A stretch of 54,381 bases of DNA from Streptomyces coryli (GCF_011044975.1 NZ_JAAKZV010000024.1:1-54381), one strand, 5' to 3'; positions 25,754 through 34,466 are shown, counted from the stretch's first letter. Notes: generated from the letters alone by a model not told the origin. A program made the numbers and translations.

Positions 25754-28246
25754 ATGCCACCCAGACGCCGCCGGCTCGGGCTCGCCCTGAGCGCGCTGAG
25801 CGCTCTGCTCGCCGGTACGCTGCTCGCCCCCGCCCCCGGAGCGGCCGCCGAGCCCACCGACTACACGATCGACGTGGAGACGGCGGGCAGCGGCGCGACG
25901 ATCGACGACTCGATGTACGGGGTCTTCTTCGAGGACATCAACCAGGCCGCGGACGGCGGCATTTACGCCGAGCTGGTGCAGAACCGCTCCTTCGAGTACG
26001 AGGCCGCCGACAACCCCGGCTACACCCCGAAGACCGGCTGGGATACCGGCGGCACCGCCGAGGTGCGGGACGACGACGGGCGGCTCAACGCCCGTAACCG
26101 GCACTATCTGGCGCTCGGCGCCGGCGCCTCGGCGACCAACGGCGGATTCAGGACCGGGATCGCCGTCGAGGAGGGCAAGACCTACGACTTCTCGCTCTGG
26201 GCCCGCGCCGACGGCGACGCGCCGCTGGAGATCTCGCTCGCCGACGGCGACGGCGCGCTCGGCGCCGCCCAAAAGGTCACCGCGAGTGGCAAGTGGGCCA
26301 AGTACGAGGCCGCGTTCACCGCGGACCGCACCTCGGCCACCGGCCGTCTCACCGTGAAGGCGGGCGGCACCCCGGCCGCCGTCGACATGGTGTCGCTCTT
26401 CCCGCGCGACACGTACAAGGGCCGCGCGAACGGGCTCCGCAAGGACCTCGCCGAGAAGGTCGAGGCGCTGGACCCCGGCTTCCTCCGCTTCCCCGGCGGC
26501 TGCCTGGTCAACACCGGCAGCCACCAGGGATACGACGAGGGCTCGGGCTGGGAGCGCAAGCGGTCGTATCAGTGGAAGGACACCATCGGCCCGGTCGAGA
26601 CCCGCGCCACCAACGCCAACTTCTGGGGCTACAACCAGAGCTACGGCCTCGGCTACTACGAGTACTTCCAGTTCGCCGAGGACATCGGTGCCATGCCGCT
26701 GCCGGTCGTGCCCGCGCTGGTCACCGGCTGCGGGCAGAACAAGGCGACCGACGACCCGGAGCTGCTGAAGCGGCACATCCAGGACACCCTCGATCTGATC
26801 GAGTTCGCGAACGGGCCCGCGACCAGCGAATGGGGCGCCAAGCGCGCGGAGATGGGGCACCCGGAGCCGTTCGGCCTCACCCACCTCGGGGTGGGGAACG
26901 AGGAGAACCTGCCGGACGAGTTCATGGCCCGCTTCAAGGAGTTCCGGGCCGCCATCGAGGCGAAGCACCCGGACATCACGGTGGTCTCGAATTCCGGCCC
27001 CGACGACTCCGGCACCGTCTTCGACCGGGCGTGGCAGCTCAACCGGGACAACGACGTGGCGATGGTCGATGAGCACTACTACAACAGCCCGCGGTGGTTC
27101 CTGGAGAACAACAACCGCTACGACTCCTACGATCGCAACGGCCCGAAGGTGTTCCTCGGTGAGTACGCCTCCCAGGGCAATACGTTCGGCAACGCCCTGG
27201 CCGAGGCCGCGTACATGACTGGGCTCGAACGCAACGCGGACGTCGTCAAGCTCGCCTCGTACGCCCCGCTGCTGGCCGGCGAGGGCACGGTGCAGTGGGA
27301 GCCGGACATGATCTGGTTCGACAACACCAGATCCTGGGGCTCGGCGAACTACGAGATGCAGAAGCTCTTCATGACCAGCACCGGCGATCAGGTCGTGCCC
27401 TCGAAAGCCTCAGGGACACCGGCCACCTCCGGCCCGATCACCGGCGCGGTCGGGCTGTCCACCTGGGCCACCAGCGCGGCGTACGACGATGTGCGGGTGA
27501 CGGGCGCGGACGGCGGCGAGCTGCTCGCCGACGACTTCGCCGCCGGCGACGGCAAGTGGACGCAGGCCACCGGCGCCGGGTCGTGGGCGGTCCAGGACGG
27601 GGCGTACGTCCAGTCCGACGAGGCCGCCGAGAACACCCTGGTCACCGCCGGCGACACCGGCTGGCACGACTACGACCTGAAGGTGAAGGCCACCAAGAAG
27701 TCCGGCAAGGAGGGCTTCCTCGTCGCCTTCGGCGTCAAGGACACCGGGAATCTGTACTGGTGGAACCTCGGCGGCTGGGGCAACACCGCGTCCGGCGTCG
27801 AGCGGCACGTGTCGGGCGGCAAGGAGACGATGCTCCAGGACGCCACGAAGATCGAGACGGGGCGCACATACGACGTCGAGGCGAAGGTGCGCGGCCGGTC
27901 CGTGGCGCTGTATCTCGACGGCGAGAAGTGGGGCGAGTTCACCGACGACAAGCAGGCCGAGCCCTTCCGGCAGGTCGTCACCAGGGACAAGGCCACCGGC
28001 GACCTGATCGTCAAGGTGGTCAACGCACAGGAGAGCGCGGCCCGTACGAAGGTGGCGCTGGGCGCGGGCAGCAGCCCCGAGGCCACGGCGGAGGTCACCA
28101 CGCTGGCCGCGGACCCGGCGGCGGAGAACACGGCGGACGCGCGGCCGGTGAAGCCGGAGACGTCGGAGTTCGACGGGGTCGCGGAGAACTTCGCGTACAC
28201 CTTCCCGGCGCACTCCGTCACGTTCCTGCGGATCAAGGGCGCATGA
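25754..28246 (+). CDS. secreted GH51 alpha-L-arabinofuranosidase with inserted domain
   Basis: An 830-residue exported arabinofuranosidase that removes arabinose side chains from arabinan or arabinoxylan. The signal peptide ends near residue 33 (PGAAA). Then come MYGVFFEDINQAADGGIYAE, a carbohydrate-binding-like stretch (about 85-225) and FLRFPGGCLV. The acid/base Glu is in GVGNEENLPDEF (near 378) and the likely nucleophile in VFLGEY (near 468). A jelly-roll-like domain of about 170 residues (about 575-745: DDFAAGDGKWTQ, LYWWNLGGWGNT) is inserted before the final beta domain. ATG 25754 follows GAGAGG. It is transcribed alone from promoter A. Confidence 0.93.
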   Translation: MPPRRRRLGLALSALSALLAGTLLAPAPGAAAEPTDYTIDVETAGSGATIDDSMYGVFFEDINQAADGGIYAELVQNRSFEYEAADNPGYTPKTGWDTGGTAEVRDDDGRLNARNRHYLALGAGASATNGGFRTGIAVEEGKTYDFSLWARADGDAPLEISLADGDGALGAAQKVTASGKWAKYEAAFTADRTSATGRLTVKAGGTPAAVDMVSLFPRDTYKGRANGLRKDLAEKVEALDPGFLRFPGGCLVNTGSHQGYDEGSGWERKRSYQWKDTIGPVETRATNANFWGYNQSYGLGYYEYFQFAEDIGAMPLPVVPALVTGCGQNKATDDPELLKRHIQDTLDLIEFANGPATSEWGAKRAEMGHPEPFGLTHLGVGNEENLPDEFMARFKEFRAAIEAKHPDITVVSNSGPDDSGTVFDRAWQLNRDNDVAMVDEHYYNSPRWFLENNNRYDSYDRNGPKVFLGEYASQGNTFGNALAEAAYMTGLERNADVVKLASYAPLLAGEGTVQWEPDMIWFDNTRSWGSANYEMQKLFMTSTGDQVVPSKASGTPATSGPITGAVGLSTWATSAAYDDVRVTGADGGELLADDFAAGDGKWTQATGAGSWAVQDGAYVQSDEAAENTLVTAGDTGWHDYDLKVKATKKSGKEGFLVAFGVKDTGNLYWWNLGGWGNTASGVERHVSGGKETMLQDATKIETGRTYDVEAKVRGRSVALYLDGEKWGEFTDDKQAEPFRQVVTRDKATGDLIVKVVNAQESAARTKVALGAGSSPEATAEVTTLAADPAAENTADARPVKPETSEFDGVAENFAYTFPAHSVTFLRIKGA

Positions 28247-28250
28247 CAGA

Positions 28251-28292
28251 GCTCCGCCCCGTCGGCTCGTCAGGAAGCCGGCGGGGCGGAGC
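28251..28292. terminator. bidirectional terminator, GH51/aldose epimerase
   Basis: GCTCCGCCCCG (28251-28261) pairs with CGGGGCGGAGC (28282-28292), with a smaller inner stem CGGCT/AGCCG. It begins 4 bases after the GH51 stop and ends 11 bases before the end of the convergent epimerase gene. Confidence 0.8.
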
Positions 28293-28303
28293 GGTCCGCG
28301 GGA

Positions 28304-29461
28304 TCAGCTGACGCCGAAGGAGTGCACCGTGGTGGTCCGGTACGTATCCCCCGGGCGCAGCACCGTCGACGGGAAGTTCGGCTGGTTCGGGGAGTCCGGG
28401 AAGTGCTGGGTCTCCAGGCAGAAACCGTCGCCCTGGCGGTAGACGCTGCCGGAGGTGCCGGTGATCGTGCCGTCGAGGAAGTTTCCCGTGTAGCACTGCA
28501 CGCCGGGCTCCGTGGTGGCGATGGTCATCGTGCGGCCGGAGCGCGGCTCGCTGACGGTGACGAAGCGCTCGGGGGCGCGGGTGCTGCCCTTGTCGAGGAC
28601 GAAGTTGTGGTCGATGCCCTGGCCGTAGAGCTGCTGCTGGTGGGCGACGCGGATGTCCTTGCCGATCGCCTTGCCCGCCCGGAAGTCGAAGGGGGTGCCG
28701 GCGACCGGGGCGAGCTCGCCGGTGGGGATCAGGGTCTTGTTGACCGGGGTGTAGCGGGCGGCGGCAAGCTTCATCTGATGGCCGTAGATGTCGCCGGTGC
28801 CCTCGCCCGCGAGGTTGAAGTACGTGTGGCTGGTGAGGTTCACGATCGTCGGCTTGGACGTGGTGGCCCGGTAGTCGATGCGGAAGTCGCCCGCCGCGGT
28901 GAGGGTGTAGTCGACGCGGGTGCGCAGGGTGCCCGGGTAGCCCATTTCGCCGTCGGCGCTGACGTAGCGCAGGATCAGGCCGACGTCGCTGCCGCGGCTG
29001 AACGGCTCGACGTCCCAGACGCGCTTGTCGAAGCCCTGCGTGCCGCCGTGCAGGCTGTTCTCGCCGTCGTTCTGGGGCAGTTGGTAGGTGGTGCCGTCGA
29101 GGGTGAAGCGGCCGCCGGCGATGCGGTTGCCGTAGCGGCCGATGAGCGCGCCGAAGTAGGTCCCGGCGTTGACGTAGCCGTCGACGTCCGCGCAGCCGAG
29201 GGAGACGTTGGCGTACCGGCCGCGGGCGTCGGGGAGCTCCAGGCGGTGCACGATGCCGCCGTAGGAGAGGACGCCGAGCTTGGTGCCGCCGTTCTCGAGG
29301 GTCCAGAGGTCCACGCGGGTGCCGTCGGCCAGCTTGCCGAAGGGTCTGCGGGTCGGCTTTGTTTTTTGTGCCTGTGACTGTGCCTGTGCGGGGGCGGCGA
29401 GTCCTGCGGCGGCCAGGCCGCCGGCCGTGGCCGCGATGACGCCTCGTCTGCTGATGGGCAT
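28304..29461 (-). CDS. galM: exported aldose 1-epimerase (GalM family)
   Basis: A 385-residue mutarotase that interconverts alpha and beta anomers of a sugar, here probably arabinose. A Tat-type signal opens the chain (SRRGVIAATAGGLAAAGLA, ending near AQAQ), so it is exported folded. Family motifs are GALIGRYGNRIAGGRF, NSLHGGTQGFD, LTSHTYFNLAGEG (catalytic His), DHNF and the C-terminal FCLETQHFPDSPNQP (catalytic Glu). ATG at 29461 has GGGAAAGGGA upstream. It is driven by promoter C, back to back with the intracellular GH51 operon, which ties it to arabinose use. Confidence 0.93.
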   Translation of the reverse strand: MPISRRGVIAATAGGLAAAGLAAPAQAQSQAQKTKPTRRPFGKLADGTRVDLWTLENGGTKLGVLSYGGIVHRLELPDARGRYANVSLGCADVDGYVNAGTYFGALIGRYGNRIAGGRFTLDGTTYQLPQNDGENSLHGGTQGFDKRVWDVEPFSRGSDVGLILRYVSADGEMGYPGTLRTRVDYTLTAAGDFRIDYRATTSKPTIVNLTSHTYFNLAGEGTGDIYGHQMKLAAARYTPVNKTLIPTGELAPVAGTPFDFRAGKAIGKDIRVAHQQQLYGQGIDHNFVLDKGSTRAPERFVTVSEPRSGRTMTIATTEPGVQCYTGNFLDGTITGTSGSVYRQGDGFCLETQHFPDSPNQPNFPSTVLRPGDTYRTTTVHSFGVS

Positions 29462-29486
29462 GAGAAGTCCCTTTCCCCAAGCCTGA

Positions 29487-29502
29487 GTTCGAAATATCGG
29501 AC
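29487..29502 (-). promoter_or_regulatory. operator C: GTCCG-N6-CGAAC
   Basis: Read on the minus strand, GTCCGATATTTCGAAC lies 21 bp after the -10 of promoter C. It matches the sites of promoters A and B in sequence and in distance from the -10. A second TTCGAA lies just ahead of it (29508-29513). Confidence 0.7.
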
Positions 29503-29523
29503 ACCGTTCGAAGTGCTGGCGTG

Positions 29524-29552
29524 AACCTACGGCTGCCACCTGGCACCGTCAA
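29524..29552 (-). promoter_or_regulatory. promoter C, aldose epimerase
   Basis: On the minus strand TTGACG (29547-29552), a 17-bp spacer and TAGGTT (29524-29529) face the epimerase gene. The predicted leader is about 55 bases. Confidence 0.7.
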
Positions 29553-29567
29553 CGCTCCCCGCACCCG

Positions 29568-29582
29568 TCGAAAGCCTTTCGA
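29568..29582. promoter_or_regulatory. palindrome at the centre of divergent promoters B and C
   Basis: TCGAAAGCCTTTCGA has perfect 7-bp arms around one base. It lies between the two -35 elements, 15 bases from each. That place suits an activator site or an auxiliary operator for looping. It shares the TTCGA core with the other sites. Confidence 0.5.
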
Positions 29583-29597
29583 ATTCTGCGCGAGCCG

Positions 29598-29626
29598 TTG
29601 ACGTGCCTTTCGCGCACACCTACCTT
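29598..29626 (+). promoter_or_regulatory. promoter B, intracellular GH51/ABC operon
   Basis: TTGACG (29598-29603) and TACCTT (29621-29626) are 17 bp apart, upstream of the GH51 gene at 29689 and the ABC importer genes that follow it. Confidence 0.75.
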
Positions 29627-29663
29627 CCGTTCGAAGTCTTGATCAGTGTTCGGTATCTCGGAC
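29627..29663 (+). promoter_or_regulatory. operator region B: CCGTTCGAAGT and GTTCG-N6-CGGAC
   Basis: CCGTTCGAAGT (29627-29637) adjoins the -10, and GTTCGGTATCTCGGAC (29648-29663) lies 21 bp after it. The layout copies operator A almost base for base. Confidence 0.7.
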
Positions 29664-29688
29664 ATCAGCAAGCCGTGAGAGGACCCGC

Positions 29689-31212
29689 ATGCCCTCCCCC
29701 ACCGCCCGTTTCGCCCTGCACCCCGCCTTCACGGTCGGCCAGGTGCACCCCCGGCTCTTCGGCTCCTTCGTCGAGCACCTCGGCCGCTGCGTCTATACGG
29801 GCATCCACGAGCCCGGTCACCCCGAGGCAGACGCCGCGGGCCTGCGCCAGGACGTGCTCGCCCTGGTCCGCGAGCTCGGCGTCACCGCGATCCGCTATCC
29901 GGGCGGCAACTTCGTCTCCAACTTCCGCTGGGAGGACTCGGTCGGGCCGGTGGCGGACCGCCCGCGCCGCCTCGACCTCGCCTGGCGCACCACCGAGCCG
30001 AACGCCTTCGGGCTGAGCGAGTTCATGGCCTTCCTGAAGAAGCTGGGCCCCGACGCCGAGCCGATGCTCGCCCTCAACCTCGGCACCCGCGGCGTCGCCG
30101 AGGCCCTCGAGCTCCTCGAATACGCCAACCACCCCGCCGGCTCCGCCCTCGCAGAGCGTCGCATCGGGCACGGCGACAAGGAGCCGTTCGGCGTCCGCAT
30201 GTGGTGCCTCGGCAACGAACTGGACGGCCCCTGGCAGACCGGCCACAAGACCGCCGCCGAATACGGCCGGCTGGCCGCCGAGACCGCCCGCGCCATGCGC
30301 CAGTACGACCCTGAGCTGACCCTCGTCGCCTGCGGCTCCTCCAACCAGGGCATGCCCACCTTCGGCGCCTGGGAGGCCGAGGTCCTCACCGAGACGTACG
30401 ACCTCGTCGACCACATCTCGCTGCACGCCTACTACGAGGAGAAGGACGGCGACCGCGACTCCTTCCTCGCCTCCGCCGCCGACATGGACTCCTTCATCGA
30501 GAACGTCGTCGCCACCTGCGACCACGTCGGCGCCAAGCTGAAGTCGGACAAGCGCATCCAGCTCTCCTTCGACGAGTGGAACGTCTGGTACCAGCACCGC
30601 TTCCACGAGCAGATCGAAGCCGAGCCGCTCGACTGGCCCGAAGCCCCGCGGCTGCTGGAGGACCACTACACCGTCACCGACGCCGTCGTCTTCGGCTCGC
30701 TCCTCATCACCCTGCTGCGGCACGCCGACCGGGTCACCGCCGCCTGCCTGGCCCAGCTGGTCAACGTCATCGCGCCGATCATGACCGAGCCGGGCGGCCC
30801 GGCCTGGCGGCAGACCACCTTCTTCCCGTTCGCGCAGGCCTCCCGGCACGGGCGCGGGGAGGTGCTCGATGTACGGGCGGACTCGCCGACGTACCGGACG
30901 AAGAAGTACGGCGAGGTGCCGCTGCTGCATACGACCGCGGTCCGCGACCCGGAGTCGGGCGCGGTGACCGTCTTCGCGGTGAACCGCAGCCAGTCGGAGA
31001 CGCTGCCGCTGCGGGTCGCCCTCGACGCGGGCCTGGCCCTGACCCGTATCGAAGAGCACTCCGTGCTCAGCGACGCCGACCCCGACGCCCGCAACACCCT
31101 CGAAGACCCGGAGCGCGTCACCCCCCATCCCGGCGAGGGCGCGGCCCTCGGCGCCGACGGGCTGACCGCCGAACTCGAGCCGCTGTCCTGGACCATGATC
31201 CGCCTCGCCTGA
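29689..31212 (+). CDS. abfA: intracellular GH51 alpha-L-arabinofuranosidase
   Basis: A 507-residue enzyme without a signal peptide, the standard size for intracellular GH51 enzymes. It cleaves arabinose from short arabino-oligosaccharides after import. The (beta/alpha)8 barrel shows FGSFVEHLGRCVYTGI and IRYPGGNFVSNFRWEDS. The acid/base Glu is in CLGNELDGPWQTGHK (near residue 174) and the nucleophile in SFDEWNVWY (near 294), the positions known for the family. The C-terminal beta domain ends LSWTMIRLA. The ABC importer genes follow after 28 bases, so uptake and hydrolysis are one operon. Confidence 0.96.
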   Translation: MPSPTARFALHPAFTVGQVHPRLFGSFVEHLGRCVYTGIHEPGHPEADAAGLRQDVLALVRELGVTAIRYPGGNFVSNFRWEDSVGPVADRPRRLDLAWRTTEPNAFGLSEFMAFLKKLGPDAEPMLALNLGTRGVAEALELLEYANHPAGSALAERRIGHGDKEPFGVRMWCLGNELDGPWQTGHKTAAEYGRLAAETARAMRQYDPELTLVACGSSNQGMPTFGAWEAEVLTETYDLVDHISLHAYYEEKDGDRDSFLASAADMDSFIENVVATCDHVGAKLKSDKRIQLSFDEWNVWYQHRFHEQIEAEPLDWPEAPRLLEDHYTVTDAVVFGSLLITLLRHADRVTAACLAQLVNVIAPIMTEPGGPAWRQTTFFPFAQASRHGRGEVLDVRADSPTYRTKKYGEVPLLHTTAVRDPESGAVTVFAVNRSQSETLPLRVALDAGLALTRIEEHSVLSDADPDARNTLEDPERVTPHPGEGAALGADGLTAELEPLSWTMIRLA

Positions 31213-31240
31213 GGCCGTCCCCCCTGAGAAACGAGCCGCT

Positions 31241-32587
31241 ATGGAACCACGACCTCCCCTGACCCGGCGCCGCGCGCTCGCCGGCGCGGGCGCGCTGGCC
31301 GCCGCCGGCGCGCTGTCCCCGCTCGCCGCCGGCTGCTCGGCCCCGTACGACACGGTCGCGTCCGACAAGACCCGGCTGCGCTTCTGGCATCTCTACGGCG
31401 GCGGCGACGGCGTCAATATGACGGCGATGCTGGACGCCTTCGCCGCCGGACACCGCGGCATCGACCTCCAGGCCACCGTGCTGGAGTGGGGCGCGCCGTA
31501 CTACACCAAGCTCGGCATGGCGGGCGCCGGCGGCCGGGCGCCCGAGATAGCCGCGATGCACCTGGCCCGGGTGCCGGGCTTCGCACCCGGCAAGCTGCTC
31601 GACCCGTTCGATCTCGACCTGCTCGCCGAACTCGGGGTGAAGCCGGAGGACTTCACCAAGGAGATGTGGGAGCGCGGGCAGTTCGGCGGCAAGCAGTACG
31701 CCATCCCGCTCGACACCCACCCGATGGTCCTCTACTACCAGACGGAGCTCTGCGAGAAGGCCGGGCTGCTCGACGGCGACGGCAGGCTGAAGCCGATCGA
31801 GTCCACCGGGGACTTCACCGCCGCGCTGCGGGCGGTCAAGAAGGTCACCGGCGGCCCGGCGCTGATCACCGAGACGCTGGGCCCGGACGTCGTCGGGCCG
31901 TGGCGGCTGTTCGCCACCTTCTACGCCCAGAGCGGCGGCCGGGTGCTGTCCGCCGACGGCAAGCGGATCGAGCTGGACGACGCCAAGGCGCTGAAGGTGC
32001 TCGACTACCTCGCCCGGCTCGGCGAGGAGGGGCTGATGCTGCGCCGCGCCGACTACCCCGGCTCGATCGGGCAGTTCAGCGGCGGCAAGTTCGGCTTCCT
32101 CCTCAACGGCGAGTGGGAGGTGTCCACCTTCAAGACCGCCAAGATGAAGTTCTCCATGACCCGCACCCCCGGCCTCTTCGGCCCGCCGAAGACATTCGCC
32201 GACTGCCATGCCTTCGTGCTGCCGCACCAGGAGGGCCGCGGCGGCGCCCCCGACCGGGCCGCGCACACGCTGGCCGCCTGGATGCTCAAGCACTCGGTGG
32301 ACTGGGCGAAGGGCGGCCATGTGCCGGCCTACACCCCGGTCCTGGACGACCCGGCGTACGTCAAGCTCAAGCCGCAGTCGGAGTACCGCGGCGTGATCGA
32401 CGACGTCGTCCTCGACGACCCCGCCTGGTTCGCCGGCTCCGCCTCCCGCATGTGGATCGAGCTGGGCGGGGTCTTCTCCGGAGTGCTCACCGGCACCCGC
32501 AGTCCGCGGGGCGCCGTCGCCGAGGCGAGGAAGCGGCTGCGGCAGCTCCTCGACACCCCCAACCCCCTTCCGGGAGCCGAGTCATGA
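31241..32587 (+). CDS. oligosaccharide ABC transporter, binding lipoprotein
   Basis: A 448-residue family-1 extracellular solute-binding protein. A twin-arginine-like leader (LTRRRALAGAGALAAAG) runs into the lipobox LAAGC, so it may be a Tat-exported lipoprotein. Motifs are TRLRFWHLYGGGDGVNMTAM, QYAIPLDTHPMVLYYQTEL, FGFLLNGEWEVSTFK and the cytoplasm-distant FADCHAFVLPHQ. By position it binds arabino-oligosaccharides. The stop overlaps the permease ATG. No ATPase is encoded in the operon; a shared MsiK-type ATPase elsewhere is the usual solution in Streptomyces. Confidence 0.92.
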   Translation: MEPRPPLTRRRALAGAGALAAAGALSPLAAGCSAPYDTVASDKTRLRFWHLYGGGDGVNMTAMLDAFAAGHRGIDLQATVLEWGAPYYTKLGMAGAGGRAPEIAAMHLARVPGFAPGKLLDPFDLDLLAELGVKPEDFTKEMWERGQFGGKQYAIPLDTHPMVLYYQTELCEKAGLLDGDGRLKPIESTGDFTAALRAVKKVTGGPALITETLGPDVVGPWRLFATFYAQSGGRVLSADGKRIELDDAKALKVLDYLARLGEEGLMLRRADYPGSIGQFSGGKFGFLLNGEWEVSTFKTAKMKFSMTRTPGLFGPPKTFADCHAFVLPHQEGRGGAPDRAAHTLAAWMLKHSVDWAKGGHVPAYTPVLDDPAYVKLKPQSEYRGVIDDVVLDDPAWFAGSASRMWIELGGVFSGVLTGTRSPRGAVAEARKRLRQLLDTPNPLPGAES

Positions 32588-33540
32588 CCACGGCAGCCAC
32601 CACCCCCGCATCGACCGCGGCACCGGCGCGCGCACCCGCCGCCGCCCCGGCCGGGATCCGCCGCCCCTGGACGGAGCACGGGCTGCTGTTCGTCGCCCCG
32701 TTCCTGCTGATATACGCGGGCTTCCTGCTCTGGCCGCTGCTGTCCGGGCTGTGGATGAGCTTCACCGACGCGGACATCACCGCACGCGGCTCGACCTTTA
32801 CGGGCCTCGACAACTACACCGAGGCGCTGTCCGACCCGGACGTGTGGGCCTCGCTGTGGAACACCGTCTGGTTCACCGTCCTGTCCACCATCCCGCTGGT
32901 GCTCCTCGGCCTGCTGCTGGCGCTGCTCGCCAACGAGCTGAAGGTGGTGCAGTGGCTGTGGCGGCTGAGCTGGTTCGCGCCCTTCATGCTGCCGTCCGGC
33001 GTGGTGTGCCTGCTCTTCCTGAACATGATCTACCAGCCGGAGTTCGGCCTCGCCGACCAGCTGTTCGCCGTCTTCGGCCTGCACCCGGACATCGGCTGGC
33101 TGACCGACGAGCGGTACGCGATGCTGTCGATCGCCGCGACCACGGTCTGGTGGACGGTCGGCTTCAACTTCCTGCTCTACCTGGCCGCGCTGCAGTCCAT
33201 CCCCGCCCACCTCTACGAAGCCGCGGAGCTGGACGGCGCCGGCCCCTGGCAGCGGCTGAAGCACATCACGCTGCCGATGCTGCGCCGCACCACGGTGCTG
33301 GTGCTGGTGCTGCAGCTGCTGGCCTCGCTGAAGATCTTCGACCAGGTGTACCTGATGACCGGCGGCGGCCCCGACGACTCGACCCGGGTGGTGCTGCAGT
33401 ACGTCTACCAGCAGGGCTTCACCGGCTACCGGATCGGCTACGCCTCCGCCGTCTCGTACATCTTCTTCGCCATGATCCTGATCGTGTCCCTGATGCGCCC
33501 GTGGCTGTCCCGGCGACGTGCCGAGGAGGCCGCCCGATGA
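32584..33540 (+). CDS. oligosaccharide ABC transporter, permease 1 (MalF type)
   Basis: A 318-residue permease with six predicted membrane segments. An Ala/Pro-rich N-terminal tail precedes LLFVAPFLLIYAGFLLWPLL. The EAA loop is YEAAELDGAGPWQRLKHITL, which contacts the ATPase. GGGPDDSTRVVLQYVYQQGF near the C-terminus is a family hallmark. It overlaps both neighbours by 4 bp. Confidence 0.94.
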   Translation: MTTAATTPASTAAPARAPAAAPAGIRRPWTEHGLLFVAPFLLIYAGFLLWPLLSGLWMSFTDADITARGSTFTGLDNYTEALSDPDVWASLWNTVWFTVLSTIPLVLLGLLLALLANELKVVQWLWRLSWFAPFMLPSGVVCLLFLNMIYQPEFGLADQLFAVFGLHPDIGWLTDERYAMLSIAATTVWWTVGFNFLLYLAALQSIPAHLYEAAELDGAGPWQRLKHITLPMLRRTTVLVLVLQLLASLKIFDQVYLMTGGGPDDSTRVVLQYVYQQGFTGYRIGYASAVSYIFFAMILIVSLMRPWLSRRRAEEAAR

Positions 33541-34409
33541 GTGTGCTGAGTGCCCTTTCGACCCGCGACACCGGCAGCCGCAAGACGCGCTGGACCCCCG
33601 GCCGGCTGGCGCTGCTGGCCGTCGCGCTGCTGCTGACGCTCGTATGGCTGCTGCCGCTCGCCTGGGCGGTGGCCACATCGCTGAAGCCCGAGGCCGAGAC
33701 GACGCAGACGCCCCTCGCCTGGATCGGCTCGGAGATCACCTTCGAGGCGTACGCGAAGGTCTGGGAGACCGGGGATCTGCAGCGCTGGTTCCTCAACTCC
33801 GCCTTCATCTCGGTGATGACGACGCTGCTGACCGTGCTGAGCTGCGCGATGGCCGCGTACGGCTTCACCCGGACCCAATTCCGCGGCAAGAAGCTGCTCT
33901 ACGGCCTCGTGCTGGCCGGGATCATGGTGCCACCGCAGGTGCTGATGGCGCCGCTGTTCGTGGAGATGGTGCAGCTGGGCCTGGTCGACACGTACTGGGG
34001 GGTGATCCTGCCGCAGGTGGCGGAGCCGGCGATGGTGTTCATCCTGGTGAAGTTCTTCGAGGCGGTGCCGCGCGAGCTGGAGGAGTCGGCCTTCGTGGAC
34101 GGGGCCGGGCGCTGGCGGGTGTTCTTCACCATCGTGCTGCCGCTGTCCCGGCCGGTGCTGGCGGCGGTCGCCATCTTCGTGTTCATCATGAGCTGGAACA
34201 ACTTCCTGTGGCCGTTCCTGGTGACCACCGACCCGAACGGCATGACGCTGCCGGTCGGCCTCACCAACGTCCAGTCCAGCTTCGGCGTCCGCTACGCGCA
34301 GATCATGGCGTCGCTGGTGCTGGCCGCGCTGCCACTGCTGGTGATCTTCACGCTCTTCCAGCGGCAGATCGTGCGGGGCGTGGCGCATACGGGCCTCGCC
34401 GGGCAGTAG
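33537..34409 (+). CDS. oligosaccharide ABC transporter, permease 2 (MalG type)
   Basis: A 290-residue partner permease. It shows the MalG-family segments LLPLAWAVATSLKP, NSAFISVMTTLLTVLSCAMA and the EAA loop LEESAFVDGAGRWRVFFTIV. The C-terminus faces the cytoplasm (FQRQIVRGVAHTGLAGQ). It is the last gene of the operon started by abfA and is followed within 10 bases by a strong hairpin. Confidence 0.94.
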   Translation: MSVLSALSTRDTGSRKTRWTPGRLALLAVALLLTLVWLLPLAWAVATSLKPEAETTQTPLAWIGSEITFEAYAKVWETGDLQRWFLNSAFISVMTTLLTVLSCAMAAYGFTRTQFRGKKLLYGLVLAGIMVPPQVLMAPLFVEMVQLGLVDTYWGVILPQVAEPAMVFILVKFFEAVPRELEESAFVDGAGRWRVFFTIVLPLSRPVLAAVAIFVFIMSWNNFLWPFLVTTDPNGMTLPVGLTNVQSSFGVRYAQIMASLVLAALPLLVIFTLFQRQIVRGVAHTGLAGQ

Positions 34410-34415
34410 CACCAA

Positions 34416-34448
34416 GGAGCGCTGGAGTCCGGGGGACTCCAGCGCTCC
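34416..34448 (+). terminator. terminator of the abfA/ABC operon
   Basis: GGAGCGCTGGAGTCC and its perfect complement form a 15-bp stem around GGG, 6 bases after the permease stop. It also lies just downstream of the convergent protease gene end (34467), so it may serve both. Confidence 0.88.
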
Positions 34449-34466
34449 AGTGCGTTTCCCGCGGGA

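Noticed and set aside
29355-29370. Run of T in the epimerase gene as a slippage site
   Set aside because: The run is six bases, the frame is intact on both sides and it encodes the linker after the Tat signal.
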